From contig NZ_JARXZC010000011.1 in the NCBI RefSeq assembly GCF_029894335.1, forward strand, positions 1 through 64,000: DNA of 64,000 nt, given 5' to 3'. Positions 1 to 8,007 of this stretch are shown here, piece by piece. The notes below the pieces were generated by a model. That model saw only the letters and a list, made by a program, of their open reading frames with translations, was not told the DNA's origin and did no database searches. The stretch is from Kitasatospora sp. MAP5-34. GTDB taxonomy: Bacteria; Actinomycetota; Actinomycetes; Streptomycetales; Streptomycetaceae. The position numbers and the translations under genes are program-made. Position 1 is the stretch's first letter. Each line of letters begins with the position of its first letter.

Positions 1-36
1 CGCGGCGATCCGTTCCGCGATCTCGGACTCCACCAT
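1..36 (-). CDS. Possible start of a CDS running off the left edge
   Basis: On the minus strand an ATG at position 36 opens a frame reading MVESEIAERIAA up to the edge of the window. The composition (acidic and basic residues spaced as in a helix) looks like a real protein start, but only 12 codons are visible and no clear ribosome binding site precedes it. The family cannot be named. It could equally be chance. Confidence 0.2.
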   Translation of the reverse strand, partial: MVESEIAERIAA

Positions 37-588
37 GAACCGGATCGTAGGCGGCGACGAGCCCGCGACGCCGAGGAACCGGAGAAACCGACCCGACCCT
101 CCCCGTCAGACGATCAAGGCCGCAGACTCCCGCCCACGGCCAGCACGAGCACCCCGGAGAACAGTCACACCAGCCCCTCTGACCAGCACGTTCGAAGATG
201 GCGACGCTTCCATGTGCTCCTCCGGACCTCAAGTTCCACCCGGTTCCGACCAGCCGTGCGGGACAATCTACCGATCATGCTTCAAGAGGGTCAGAGCGGG
301 CTGCCGTTGGCTTTCGCCGTTCGCCGTTCGCCGTTCGCCGTTCGCCGTTCGCCGGACAACGGGACGACTGATGGTTTGCGGCTGACTGGCAGTGAGGTGA
401 TCGGCTGGTAGTTGTCAGCGGCTTCGCGCCCGTGAGCTGCGGGGAAGTGAACCTCTTCCCGTCTGCCTCCTCGGGACAGCGTGTCGCCATGAGAGCGTCC
501 TCCCCGAACGGTCCCGCCGTCTCGCCATAGGCGCCCGCCCGGTGGGCGAAGGCACCGGGCTGAGCGCCGGTGGTCTCCGGCGCTTGAC
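37..588. other. Non-coding stretch with no supported gene
   Basis: Several short overlapping frames exist on both strands, but none shows a ribosome binding site, recognisable domain or consistent codon bias. The only distinct structure is a 7-bp tandem array in the middle, listed separately. Confidence 0.5.
313..354. repeat. Six perfect tandem copies of TTCGCCG
   Basis: Six uninterrupted 7-bp units (TTCGCCG) run from 313 to 354. A period of seven would change the reading frame with each unit gained or lost, so it is unlikely to lie within a conserved coding sequence. It is probably a simple slippage repeat in non-coding DNA. Confidence 0.85.
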
Positions 589-1473
589 TCAACCCAGCTG
601 TGCCAGGCCCTCGGTGGCGATGCGTTCGAAGACGGTGAGGTCATTGGCGAAGACCGAGTCGGGGACCGGCCAGTGCAGGACGAGCTCGGTCATACCCAGT
701 TCACGGTAGGTACCGGCCCAGTGGACGAAGGCGTCGAGGGAGGTGAGGGGGCGTTCGGCGGTGAAGCCCTGAACGAGGACCTTGGCGAGTGAGTCGGGGG
801 TGCGGCCCTCGGATTCACAGGCGGTGTGGAGTCTCGCCAGCTGCGTAGCGATCACGGCCGACGCGCGCTCGGCGGGGACGTCGGGGTCGGCCGGATCGCC
901 GCAGGTGACCCAGCCCTGGGCGTGGCGGGCCGCCACCCGCAGCCCCCGGGGGCCGGTTGCGGCGATGTGGAAGGGGACGCGCGGGCGTTGGATGCAGCCG
1001 GGGATGTTGCGGGCCTCGGCAGCCGTGTAGTGGTGACGCTGCTCCGTCGTCGCATCTTGGGTGAGGAGTCTGTCGAGGAGGGCGACGAACTCGGCGAAGC
1101 GGTCAGCCCGTTCCGTCGCAGACCACGCCTCCTGGCCCAGCACCGTCGTATCGAAGCCCGGCCCGCCGGCGCCGATGCCGGCCGTCAGGCGACCGCCCGA
1201 GATGTCGTCAAGGGTCAGCAACTCCTTGGCCAGGGTGACGGGGTGCCGGAAGTTCGGCGACGCGACCAGGGTGCCGAGGCGGATCCGCTCGGTCGCGGTC
1301 GCTGCGGCGGTCAGGGTGGGGATCGCGCCGAACCAGGTGCCGTCCCGGAAGGACCCCCAGGACAGGTGGTCGTAGGTGTACGCGGCGTGGAAGCCGAGCT
1401 CCTCGGCGCGCTGCCAGATCTTCTGCCCTTCGCTCCATCGGTGGATGGGAAGGATCACTGTGCTGAGGCGCAT
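589..1473 (-). CDS. LLM-class (luciferase-like) flavin-dependent oxidoreductase
   Basis: A 294-residue single-domain TIM-barrel monooxygenase of the bacterial luciferase family, probably using F420 or FMN. Visible family features are the early HAAYTYDHL segment, the RIRLGTLVASPNFRHP strand-turn, and GGRLTAGIGAGGPG, which resembles the flavin-phosphate region of the family. Length matches the family. The start is ATG at 1473. It has no obvious operon partner: the next gene downstream in its direction is only the uncertain frame at the window edge. The substrate cannot be told from sequence. F420-dependent reductases or oxidases of this class are abundant in actinomycetes, and many act on aldehydes, alcohols or secondary metabolites. 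Confidence 0.85.
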   Translation of the reverse strand: MRLSTVILPIHRWSEGQKIWQRAEELGFHAAYTYDHLSWGSFRDGTWFGAIPTLTAAATATERIRLGTLVASPNFRHPVTLAKELLTLDDISGGRLTAGIGAGGPGFDTTVLGQEAWSATERADRFAEFVALLDRLLTQDATTEQRHHYTAAEARNIPGCIQRPRVPFHIAATGPRGLRVAARHAQGWVTCGDPADPDVPAERASAVIATQLARLHTACESEGRTPDSLAKVLVQGFTAERPLTSLDAFVHWAGTYRELGMTELVLHWPVPDSVFANDLTVFERIATEGLAQLG

Positions 1474-1874
1474 GCCGCCGACCTTATCCCGGCGAACCCC
1501 GCCGAACCCCGCCGAAGCCCTCGCCTAAGCCCCCGTCGATCCCCCGGCCCCGGCGGCGGAGCACTGGCTGCGAACAATGGGTTTTCCCAGTTGGAGGGCA
1601 GACAGGTCGGTCTGTGTCGCTGCCCATGGCCGATCCGATCAGGAGGGCAGATCCGCCTGGTGACCGCCCGGTGACCGACCGTCAGTTGCCGTGCGGACAT
1701 TCTCGGGACTCAGGCATGGGAGTCTTCCGGAACCCCCGCCTCGGAAGTCCGCCGGTGTTAGGTTGCACGCTGACGACCCGTCCTCGCCGCCCGCGCCGAC
1801 CCTACGGCCCGGGTGCAACCGGCCCCGGCTGCTGCCGCGTTCGGTGAACGGCGTGGACCTGCCCGAGGAGGAAT
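1474..1874. other. Divergent intergenic region with 10-bp repeats and a possible promoter
   Basis: No gene is supported here. Three near-identical 10-bp units of the type gccgaacccc lie at 1491-1520, just upstream of the oxidoreductase start. A TAGGTT hexamer at 1759-1764 resembles an actinobacterial -10 box for the rightward gene, but no convincing -35 box lies at the expected distance. Confidence 0.4.
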
Positions 1875-3710
1875 GTGAGCAGCGCCGGCCAGGTGAGCGA
1901 TCTGCCGCGACCGGTGACGGTCGTCGACGAGCAGGTCGGTGTGAACGGTGCCATCGCGGCCGCGCTGACCCGATGGGTGGGCTCGATGCCCGCACTGTAC
2001 GCGGCACTTGTCGTCGTCGGCGGGTGGATGGCGCTGGCGACCTGGGGTCCGCTGCATCAGGCCGATCCGTATCCCTTTCCCTTCCTGCTCTTCCTGGACA
2101 ACGTGGCGCAGCTCGTCCTGTGCCTGGTGATCCTGGTCGGCCAACGGGTGCTCGGCGCGGCCGCCGACAGCAGGGCGGTGCAGACCTACGAGAACGCGGA
2201 GGCGATCTTCGCGCAGGTGGCGGACCTGCAGGGGCACCTCGACCGGCACGACCGGGCGCTCAGCCGTGGGGTCAGCATGCTGGAGTCGAGCCCGCATCCG
2301 TGGATCGAGCGGCACCGGGTGCAGCCGCCACCCCAGGCCATCGACCACGCGGTGACCCTCAACGGCCGGATCGCCGCCTGGCTGACCCAGCGACTGGGCA
2401 CCGTGTGGGCCTTCTACCTGGCCGCCGGGACCCAGGTGATCTGGATCGGCATGGCGCAGCTGGGCGTTCAGCGCTTCGACCCGTACCCGTTCGCCTTCAT
2501 GTCGTTCCTGTCGACCCTGGCCCAGCTCATCTTCATGATCGTGATCATGGTCGGTCAGGACGTCCTGAGCCGCGCCGGCGACCGCCGCTCCGAGCAGACC
2601 TTCCTGGACGCCGAGGCCATCCTCCACGAGTGCCGGCGGATGAAGGCACGGCTGACGGCACAGGACCGGGTCATCGACAGCCTCACCGGCTACACCACCA
2701 CCCAGGTCACCGAGCACCTCGCACGGGCCATCCACGAAACCTACGGCAGTGCCGTCGGCGAAGCCGGCGGGCAGGCCGCCGACGCCCACGGTCAGCTCCT
2801 GGCCAAGGGTCAGGTCCCGGACGGCGCCCGCCCGCCCGGTCCCTGGGACGAGCTGCCCGAGGAGTTCAAGGAGTCCAACCGCGCCCAGGCGCGGCAGATC
2901 GGCGAGAGGCTGGCCGTGATCGGCTGCCTCATGGTGCCGACCTTCAATCCGGAGCACTGCTTCACCTTCGACGACGACGAGGTGCGGCTGCTGGCCCGGC
3001 TGGAGCATGAGGACGGCATCGGCGGGCAGACATCAGGTGCGGTCGAGCGCGAGCCGGGAGCGGACGGGGGCACGATTGGGGTCCCCCCGGCCGAAGGCAG
3101 GGGGAGCGAACAGGCGACCTGGGAACAGCTGTCCGACGAGGCCCGGAGGGCGAACATGGAGGCCGTGCGGCGCATCCCGGCCGTGCTGGCCCGTGCGGGC
3201 TTCCAGGTGCTGCGCGACGGCAGCGGTGCGCAGGACGGCCCCAGGGAGGCTGACTTTCTCGCCGACGAATGGGACACCCTCCAGCGGGCGCTGATGGCCT
3301 CCGGCGTGCTGGTGGCGCTCGCGGAGGGCGTCATCGACCCCGAGGAGCTCTTCGCGCTGGTCAAGAAACTGCGGGAGACCAGCATCACGCATCCGCAGCG
3401 CTTCATCCGCGATCTCACTGCGGCCTCCGCCTTCGACACCGGCGCACCGGCCGGCATCCGGTACGCCGACTACCAGGGCCCGGCGCTGGAGGTGATCCGC
3501 TCCGCCACCGCCATCGTCGCCCGGGTCGCGCCGGCGCAGCTCGACGACTTCCGCACGCTGTTGAACGAGATCGCCGCGACAGTTGCCGACGCGAACAAGG
3601 AAGGCGGCTTCTTCGGCCTGGGTGCCCAACGCCGCTACGGCAACGAAGCCACCGCCATGGCCGCAGTCAGCAGGGCGACCGGGCTGGAGGACGCGGGGCG
3701 ATCCGGTTGA
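1875..3710 (+). CDS. Membrane protein with two DUF1003 units and two RyR-like motifs
   Basis: A 611-residue protein of unusual build. Two DUF1003 units (about residues 22-110 and 158-245) each carry a pair of membrane helices (about 40-58, 72-91, 176-195, 208-229) and the FxPYPF signature. Each is followed by a helical segment. Two ryanodine-receptor-type (RyR) motifs follow, starting near residues 323 (WDELPEEFKESNRAQ) and 415 (WEQLSDEARRAN). The C-terminal 150 residues are helical and vaguely like TerB. Single DUF1003 proteins and bacterial RyR domains are known separately; the doubled arrangement suggests internal duplication. The start is GTG at 1875, with GAGGAGG only three bases upstream, so a slightly later start is possible. 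Function is unknown. Membrane stress or ligand sensing is only a guess. Confidence 0.75.
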   Translation: MSSAGQVSDLPRPVTVVDEQVGVNGAIAAALTRWVGSMPALYAALVVVGGWMALATWGPLHQADPYPFPFLLFLDNVAQLVLCLVILVGQRVLGAAADSRAVQTYENAEAIFAQVADLQGHLDRHDRALSRGVSMLESSPHPWIERHRVQPPPQAIDHAVTLNGRIAAWLTQRLGTVWAFYLAAGTQVIWIGMAQLGVQRFDPYPFAFMSFLSTLAQLIFMIVIMVGQDVLSRAGDRRSEQTFLDAEAILHECRRMKARLTAQDRVIDSLTGYTTTQVTEHLARAIHETYGSAVGEAGGQAADAHGQLLAKGQVPDGARPPGPWDELPEEFKESNRAQARQIGERLAVIGCLMVPTFNPEHCFTFDDDEVRLLARLEHEDGIGGQTSGAVEREPGADGGTIGVPPAEGRGSEQATWEQLSDEARRANMEAVRRIPAVLARAGFQVLRDGSGAQDGPREADFLADEWDTLQRALMASGVLVALAEGVIDPEELFALVKKLRETSITHPQRFIRDLTAASAFDTGAPAGIRYADYQGPALEVIRSATAIVARVAPAQLDDFRTLLNEIAATVADANKEGGFFGLGAQRRYGNEATAMAAVSRATGLEDAGRSG

Positions 3711-3763
3711 GCGGGCCGCACAGCGGGATCGCCCCGCCGACCGTCGCCGGTTTCCGCACGGTC

Positions 3764-3868
3764 ATGGGCAACAGGTGCCACGCCCGTCATCCCCGTCACG
3801 TCTGCCACACCTGTCACGCCTGCCACGCCCGCCACGTCTGGCACCGGGTCGGAGGGCCGGACATATGA
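3764..3868 (+). CDS. Putative 34-residue His/Cys-rich leader peptide before cadD
   Basis: ATG at 3764 opens a 34-codon frame with eight histidines at exactly every third residue (H6, H9, H12, H15, H18, H21, H24, H27) and cysteines at 5, 14, 17 and 20. Its TGA (3866-3868) overlaps the ATG of the metal exporter gene (3865) in an ATGA junction, the usual geometry of translational coupling. A metal-binding or metal-sensing leader is an attractive reading. Against it: the pattern comes from a degenerate 9-bp repeat, no good ribosome binding site precedes the ATG, and the exporter has its own GGAGGG site. It could be a chance frame across repetitive DNA. Confidence 0.4.
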   Translation: MGNRCHARHPRHVCHTCHACHARHVWHRVGGPDI

Positions 3869-4464
3869 CGGCGTCCCTGCTCGCGGCCGCCGTGCTCGCC
3901 TTCCTCGGCACCACCGTCGACGACCTCATCGTCCTGACCGCGCTGTTCATGGCCCGCCGCAGCCGAGGCAGCCCGCGCGCCGTCGCGATCATCGCCGGCC
4001 AGTACGCCGGGTTCGGCGCCGTCCTCGGCCTCGCCCTGCTCGGCGCGGCCGGCCTGCGGATCCTGCCCGACCGATGGGTCGGGCTCCTCGGGCTGGTCCC
4101 GATCGGCTTCGGTGTCTGCGGGCTGTGGCGCCTACGCGGCGATCCCCAGCACATCCCGCCCGCCCCGGCCTCCACCGCGCCCCGGATCGCGATCATCGTG
4201 TTCGCCAACGGCGCCGACAACATCAGCGTGTTCACACCCCTCTTCCGCACCCTGCACGCGACCGGTTCCCTCCTGGCCACCGCGCTGTTCCTGGCACTCA
4301 TCGGCCTCTGGTGCGGCGTCGGAGCGCTGCTGGGCGCCCACGGAGCGCTGGTGGCCGGCCTCGGCCGGGTCAGCCACTGGCTCATACCAGCCGTCTTCAT
4401 CACCGTCGGCGCCCTCATCCTGATCCTCAGCGGCACCCTCAACGCCGCGAGCCGGCCGCTCTGA
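3865..4464 (+). CDS. cadD: CadD-family cadmium resistance transporter
   Basis: A 199-residue integral membrane protein, the usual CadD size, with five or six hydrophobic helices spread over its whole length. The N-terminal FLGTTVDDLIVLTALFM helix and the internal FANGADNISVFTPLF segment are family hallmarks; their membrane-embedded Asp/Asn residues probably form the ion path. The inferred role is export of Cd2+ or a related cation across the plasma membrane. The start is ATG at 3865 with GGAGGG eight bases upstream, and the first bases overlap the stop of the His/Cys-rich frame. No ArsR/CmtR-type regulator lies beside it, so metal control, if any, must act from elsewhere or through the leader. 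Confidence 0.85.
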   Translation: MTASLLAAAVLAFLGTTVDDLIVLTALFMARRSRGSPRAVAIIAGQYAGFGAVLGLALLGAAGLRILPDRWVGLLGLVPIGFGVCGLWRLRGDPQHIPPAPASTAPRIAIIVFANGADNISVFTPLFRTLHATGSLLATALFLALIGLWCGVGALLGAHGALVAGLGRVSHWLIPAVFITVGALILILSGTLNAASRPL

Positions 4465-4568
4465 CCAAGGGCGCGTCCCGGCCAGCCGTCCCCGCGCGGG
4501 TGTGCCCGTGCGGGGTGTGCCCGGGCGCACATTGCCCGGCCCGGGGGACGGGTGAGAGAGTGCGGACC

Positions 4569-5756
4569 ATGGTCCAGCCCTCCGTGCTCCCGCCCGAGCA
4601 GACCCTCGGCCCCGCCGCCGTCTTCGACTGGCTCGACGAGGCGGCCGAGCTGCGCGCCGGCGCCGGGCTGACCCGGACTCTGCGCAGCCGTCCCGCCGAC
4701 GACCCGGTCCTCGACCTGGCGAGCAACGACTACCTCGGGCTGGTCCACCACCCCGCCGTCACCCGGGCCGCCGCCGACGCCGCGCTGCGCTGGGGCGGCG
4801 GCGCCACCGGCTCCCGCCTGGTGACCGGTACCACCGCGCTGCACACCGAACTCGAAGTCGAGCTTGCCGAGTTCTGCGGGGTGGAGGCGGCGTTGGTCTT
4901 CTCCTCCGGCTATGCGGCCAACCTCGCCGCGCTCACCGCGCTCACCGACCCGGACACCCTGATCGTCTCGGACGCGTACAACCACGCCTCGCTGATCGAC
5001 GGCTGCCGGCTCTCCCGCAGCGCCGTCCACCGCGCCCCGCACGACGACCCGGACGCCGTCCGCGCCGCCCTCGCCGGGCGCGTCCAGCCCCGGGCGCTGG
5101 TGGTCAGCGACACCGTCTTCTCGGTCGACGGCAACGCCGCCCGGCTGCCCGAGCTCTCCGCCGCTGCCCGGGCGTGCGGCGCCGCGCTGCTGGTGGACGA
5201 CGCGCACGGCCTGGGCGTCCTCGGCCCCGGCGGCCGGGGCGCGCTCGCCGCCACCGGGCTGGCCGGGCAGCCCGACACCGTCGCCACGGTGACCCTCTCC
5301 AAGTCGCTCGGCTCGCAGGGCGGCGCCGTCCTCGGCCCTCGCCGGGTCATCAGCCACCTGGTCGAGACCGCCCGCACCTTCATCTTCGACACCGGCCTCG
5401 CGCCAGCCGCCGTCGGCGCGGCCCTCGGCGCGCTGCGCCTGCTGCGCGCCGAACCGCACCGGGCCGACCGTGCCCGCGAGGTCGCCCGGACGCTCGCCGC
5501 CGAGCTCACCGCCGCCGGCCTGCGGGCCAGCGAGCCGGACGCTGCCGTGGTCTCCGTCCGCGCCCCCGGCCCCGAGGCGGCCGTCGCCTGGGCGGCCGCC
5601 TGCCGCACCGCCGGTCTGGCCGTCGGCTGCTTCCGCCCGCCGTCCGTCCCGGACGGCATCTCGCGGCTGCGTCTGACGGCCCGTGGTGACCTGACGGACA
5701 GTCAGATCACCGACGCGGTAAGGATCATCGCGGCGACCGCACCCGCAGGAGCCTGA
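4569..5756 (+). CDS. bioF: 8-amino-7-oxononanoate synthase (biotin synthesis)
   Basis: A 395-residue fold-type I PLP enzyme of the alpha-oxoamine synthase family. It joins pimeloyl-CoA or pimeloyl-ACP with L-alanine in the first step of biotin ring assembly. Visible motifs are LASNDYLGL near the N-terminus, SDAYNHASLIDG, the cofactor-binding DDAHGLGVLG, and the Schiff-base lysine in TLSKSLGSQGG. It is clearly separate from the kbl paralogue at 12.5 kb, and LASNDYLGL favours BioF over Kbl. ATG at 4569 is chosen; an in-frame GTG at 4560 is an alternative. No bioA, bioD or bioB lies nearby, so the gene stands outside a biotin cluster here. Biotin is needed by the carboxylase at 33.9-37.4 kb. Confidence 0.85.
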   Translation: MVQPSVLPPEQTLGPAAVFDWLDEAAELRAGAGLTRTLRSRPADDPVLDLASNDYLGLVHHPAVTRAAADAALRWGGGATGSRLVTGTTALHTELEVELAEFCGVEAALVFSSGYAANLAALTALTDPDTLIVSDAYNHASLIDGCRLSRSAVHRAPHDDPDAVRAALAGRVQPRALVVSDTVFSVDGNAARLPELSAAARACGAALLVDDAHGLGVLGPGGRGALAATGLAGQPDTVATVTLSKSLGSQGGAVLGPRRVISHLVETARTFIFDTGLAPAAVGAALGALRLLRAEPHRADRAREVARTLAAELTAAGLRASEPDAAVVSVRAPGPEAAVAWAAACRTAGLAVGCFRPPSVPDGISRLRLTARGDLTDSQITDAVRIIAATAPAGA

Positions 5757-5772
5757 CGCTGCGGGTGTCGGG

Positions 5773-6858
5773 TCAGCTCTCCCGCCGGACGGCGAGCAGC
5801 GCCGAGTCGTCGGTCGTGCTGCCGCCGGTGTACGCCCGGACATCGGCCAGCAGGTGGTCCAGCAGCGCCCCCGGGCCGAGTGCCGGGGCGTCGGCCAGCC
5901 GCTCGGCGAGCGGGTAGAAACGCCCGGCCGCGTCCCGGGACTCCGAGAGCCCGTCGGTGTAGAGCAGCAGCAGATCGCCGCGCCGGAGCGTCAGCGGCTC
6001 CGCGTGGTACGTGCCGCCGGTCAGGGCCAGCAGCCCGAGCGGCGGCGCGTACCCCGTCGGCTCCAGCGCGCTCACCCGGCCGGTGCGGCTCAGCAGCAGC
6101 GGCGCCGGATGCCCGCAGTTGACCAGTTCCGCGTCCGCGCCGCCCTCCGCCTTCGGAACCTTCGGAATGCCGACCAGCACCGCCGTCACGAACCTCTCGT
6201 TGTCCGGCCGGCGCGCCAGCGCGGCGTCCAGCCGTTCGGCGACCCGCGCGAGATCCGGTTCGGTGCGCGCGGCCTCCCGGAAGACCCCGAGGACGTCGGC
6301 GGCAGTGTCCACCGCGCTCAGGCCCTTGCCTTCCACGTCCCCCAGCAGCACGCGTACGCCGTACCGGGTCTCCAGCACCTCGTACAGGTCCCCGCCGATC
6401 CGGGCCTCCGCCGCTGCCGCCGCGTACCGGACGGCGATCCGCAGTGACCCGAGGCGCGGCGGGACGGGCCGCAGCAGCGCCTGCTGCGCGGCCTCCGCGA
6501 CGGACCGGACCTGTCTCAGCTCGCGCTCCCGCGAGGTGACCACGACGACGTTGGCGGCACTGGCCAGCGTGACGGACACGATGGCCGCCAGGGCGGCGAC
6601 GTGCACGGCGGTGGACACGTCGGGATTGACCAGCGCGAGCAGACCCGCAGCGAGCGCGGCCAGCACCCCGGCGACGAGCGGGACGCGCACGTTACGCGTC
6701 CCGGACCCGGCCAGCACCGGCACGCTCGCCAGCACGGGTGACACGGTCGTCTGCGGCCCGGTCAGCAGGTCCGCCAGGACGGCCGCCGTGAGCAACAGGT
6801 ACGCGGCGAACAGCAGTCCGCGCGACCGCCGGGTCTCCCGGGGTGACTCGTTCTCCAC
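5773..6858 (-). CDS. Membrane-anchored PP2C/SpoIIE-type serine/threonine phosphatase
   Basis: A 361-residue protein. Three or four hydrophobic helices fill the first third (GLLFAAYLLLTAAVLADLL, a weak second segment, VPLVAGVLAALAAGLLALV, VAALAAIVSVTLASAANVV). A short linker leads to a SpoIIE-like PP2C catalytic domain. Metal-binding aspartates are visible in ARIGGDLYEV, LLGDVEGKG, LLLYTDGLSES and the terminal TTDDSALLAV. Such enzymes dephosphorylate anti-anti-sigma factors or other partners in actinobacteria. No kinase or anti-sigma gene is adjacent. GTG at 6858 is preferred because AGGAGG stands about eight bases upstream; an earlier GTG at 6909 would add 17 residues. It converges on bioF with a 16-bp gap. 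Confidence 0.85.
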   Translation of the reverse strand: MENESPRETRRSRGLLFAAYLLLTAAVLADLLTGPQTTVSPVLASVPVLAGSGTRNVRVPLVAGVLAALAAGLLALVNPDVSTAVHVAALAAIVSVTLASAANVVVVTSRERELRQVRSVAEAAQQALLRPVPPRLGSLRIAVRYAAAAAEARIGGDLYEVLETRYGVRVLLGDVEGKGLSAVDTAADVLGVFREAARTEPDLARVAERLDAALARRPDNERFVTAVLVGIPKVPKAEGGADAELVNCGHPAPLLLSRTGRVSALEPTGYAPPLGLLALTGGTYHAEPLTLRRGDLLLLYTDGLSESRDAAGRFYPLAERLADAPALGPGALLDHLLADVRAYTGGSTTDDSALLAVRRES

Positions 6859-6931
6859 GCTCCGGCCTCCTGCCTCCCCGCCCCCATCGTTGCGGGCACG
6901 GCGTACCACGGCGGCGTACGACGGTGGCCGG

Positions 6932-7939
6932 TCAGTGCTTGCGGGCCCGGCTCGGCTGGACGCGGGTCGGCTCGCCCGCCATCTTCGGGTGGTCCGGCGG
7001 GTACGGCAGATCGCTGACCCCGTCGTCCCGGGCCTGGCGTTCGCCCAGCTCCAGCAGGGTGTCCAGGCCGAAGGCGTGCTTCTCGAGGTCCGCGTGCACG
7101 TCGCCCAGCTCGGCGAACCGGGCGGGGACGGTCCGCAGGTCGAAGTCGGCCGGTACCACGTCGTCCAGCTCCTCCCAGCGCAGCGGCGTCGAGGCGGTGG
7201 CCTCCGGGCGGGCCCGCAGCGAGTAGGCCGAGGCGATGGTCCGGTCCCGGGCCATCTGGTTGTAGTCGACGAAGATCCGCTCGCCGCGCTCCTCCTTCCA
7301 CCACGCGGTGGTGACCTTGCCGGGCATCCGCCGCTCCAGCTCCCGGCCGAGCGCGATCACCGCGTGCCGCCCGTCCGTGAAGGTCCAGCGCGGCTCCACC
7401 GGGACGTAGACGTGCAGCCCGCGCCCGCCGGAGGTCTTGGGCCAGCCGCGCAGCCCGTGCTCCGCCAGCACCTCGCGCAGCTCGTGCGCGACCTTGACGG
7501 CGTCGCGGAAGTCGGTGCCCGGCTGCGGGTCGAGGTCGATGCGCAGCTCGTCCGGGTGCTCGGTGTCGGCGCGGCGGACTGGCCAGGGGTGGAAGGTGAG
7601 GCAGCCGAGGTTCACCGCCCAGAGCACGGCGGCCTGCTCGTTCGGGCAGATCTCGTCCGCCGTCCGCCCGCTGGGGAAGGCGATCCGGGCGGTCGGCAGC
7701 CACTCCGGCAGGCCCTTGGGCGCGCGCTTCTGGTAGAACCACTCGCCGGTGATCCCGTCCGGGAAGCGCTGCAGCGTGGTCGGCCGGTCGCGCAGTCCGC
7801 GCAGGATGCCCGGCGCCACCGCGAGGTAGTACTCGGCGATGTCGCGCTTGGTGAATCCGCGCTCCGGGAAGTACAGCTTGTCCGGGTTGGACAGCCGCAC
7901 CGCGCGCCCGTCCACCTCCAGCTCCACAGCTCCTGCCAT
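6932..7939 (-). CDS. ligD: LigD-type primase-polymerase (archaeo-eukaryotic primase fold)
   Basis: A 335-residue stand-alone polymerase domain as in LigD, which fills or extends ends during Ku-dependent non-homologous end joining. Visible motifs are LSNPDKLYFP at the N-terminus, the catalytic metal-binding DLD in LRIDLDPQPG, TSGGRGLHVYVP, and a conserved tail mentioning DxLLEL. It lacks the ligase and phosphoesterase domains of mycobacterial LigD. The ligase is instead encoded by the divergent neighbour, a split arrangement common in streptomycetes. ATG at 7939 is chosen because of the symmetric promoter. An upstream GTG at 7948 would lie inside the -10 region. No ku gene is in the window. 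Confidence 0.9.
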   Translation of the reverse strand: MAGAVELEVDGRAVRLSNPDKLYFPERGFTKRDIAEYYLAVAPGILRGLRDRPTTLQRFPDGITGEWFYQKRAPKGLPEWLPTARIAFPSGRTADEICPNEQAAVLWAVNLGCLTFHPWPVRRADTEHPDELRIDLDPQPGTDFRDAVKVAHELREVLAEHGLRGWPKTSGGRGLHVYVPVEPRWTFTDGRHAVIALGRELERRMPGKVTTAWWKEERGERIFVDYNQMARDRTIASAYSLRARPEATASTPLRWEELDDVVPADFDLRTVPARFAELGDVHADLEKHAFGLDTLLELGERQARDDGVSDLPYPPDHPKMAGEPTRVQPSRARKH

Positions 7940-7944
7940 GCCCC

Positions 7945-8002
7945 TCACGCTAGGCCGGGCGGGCGCCGTACGCGCGTTCTGCCCGCGCTCGGCCTAGCGT
8001 GA
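7945..8002. promoter_or_regulatory. Symmetric divergent promoter between ligD polymerase and ligase genes
   Basis: The 12-bp arm TCACGCTAGGCC (7945-7956) is repeated as its exact reverse complement at 7991-8002. On each strand this gives TAGCGT, an actinobacterial -10 (TANNNT), followed by a start ATG eight bases further on (8008 for the ligase, 7939 for the polymerase). A transcription start about seven bases below the -10 would fall on or next to the A of each ATG, so both mRNAs are probably leaderless. Neither gene has a Shine-Dalgarno sequence. Promoter identity is inferred from geometry; the inverted repeat itself is certain. Confidence 0.65.
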
Positions 8003-8007
8003 AAGCC

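Noticed and set aside
313..354. Tandem TTCGCCG units as a possible CRISPR or iteron array
   Set aside because: The units are contiguous 7-mers without spacers, and there is no adjacent replication or cas gene.
3762..5843. A 693-codon minus-strand frame over cadD and bioF
   Set aside because: It is antisense to two recognisable genes and contains only GC-rich shadow sequence.
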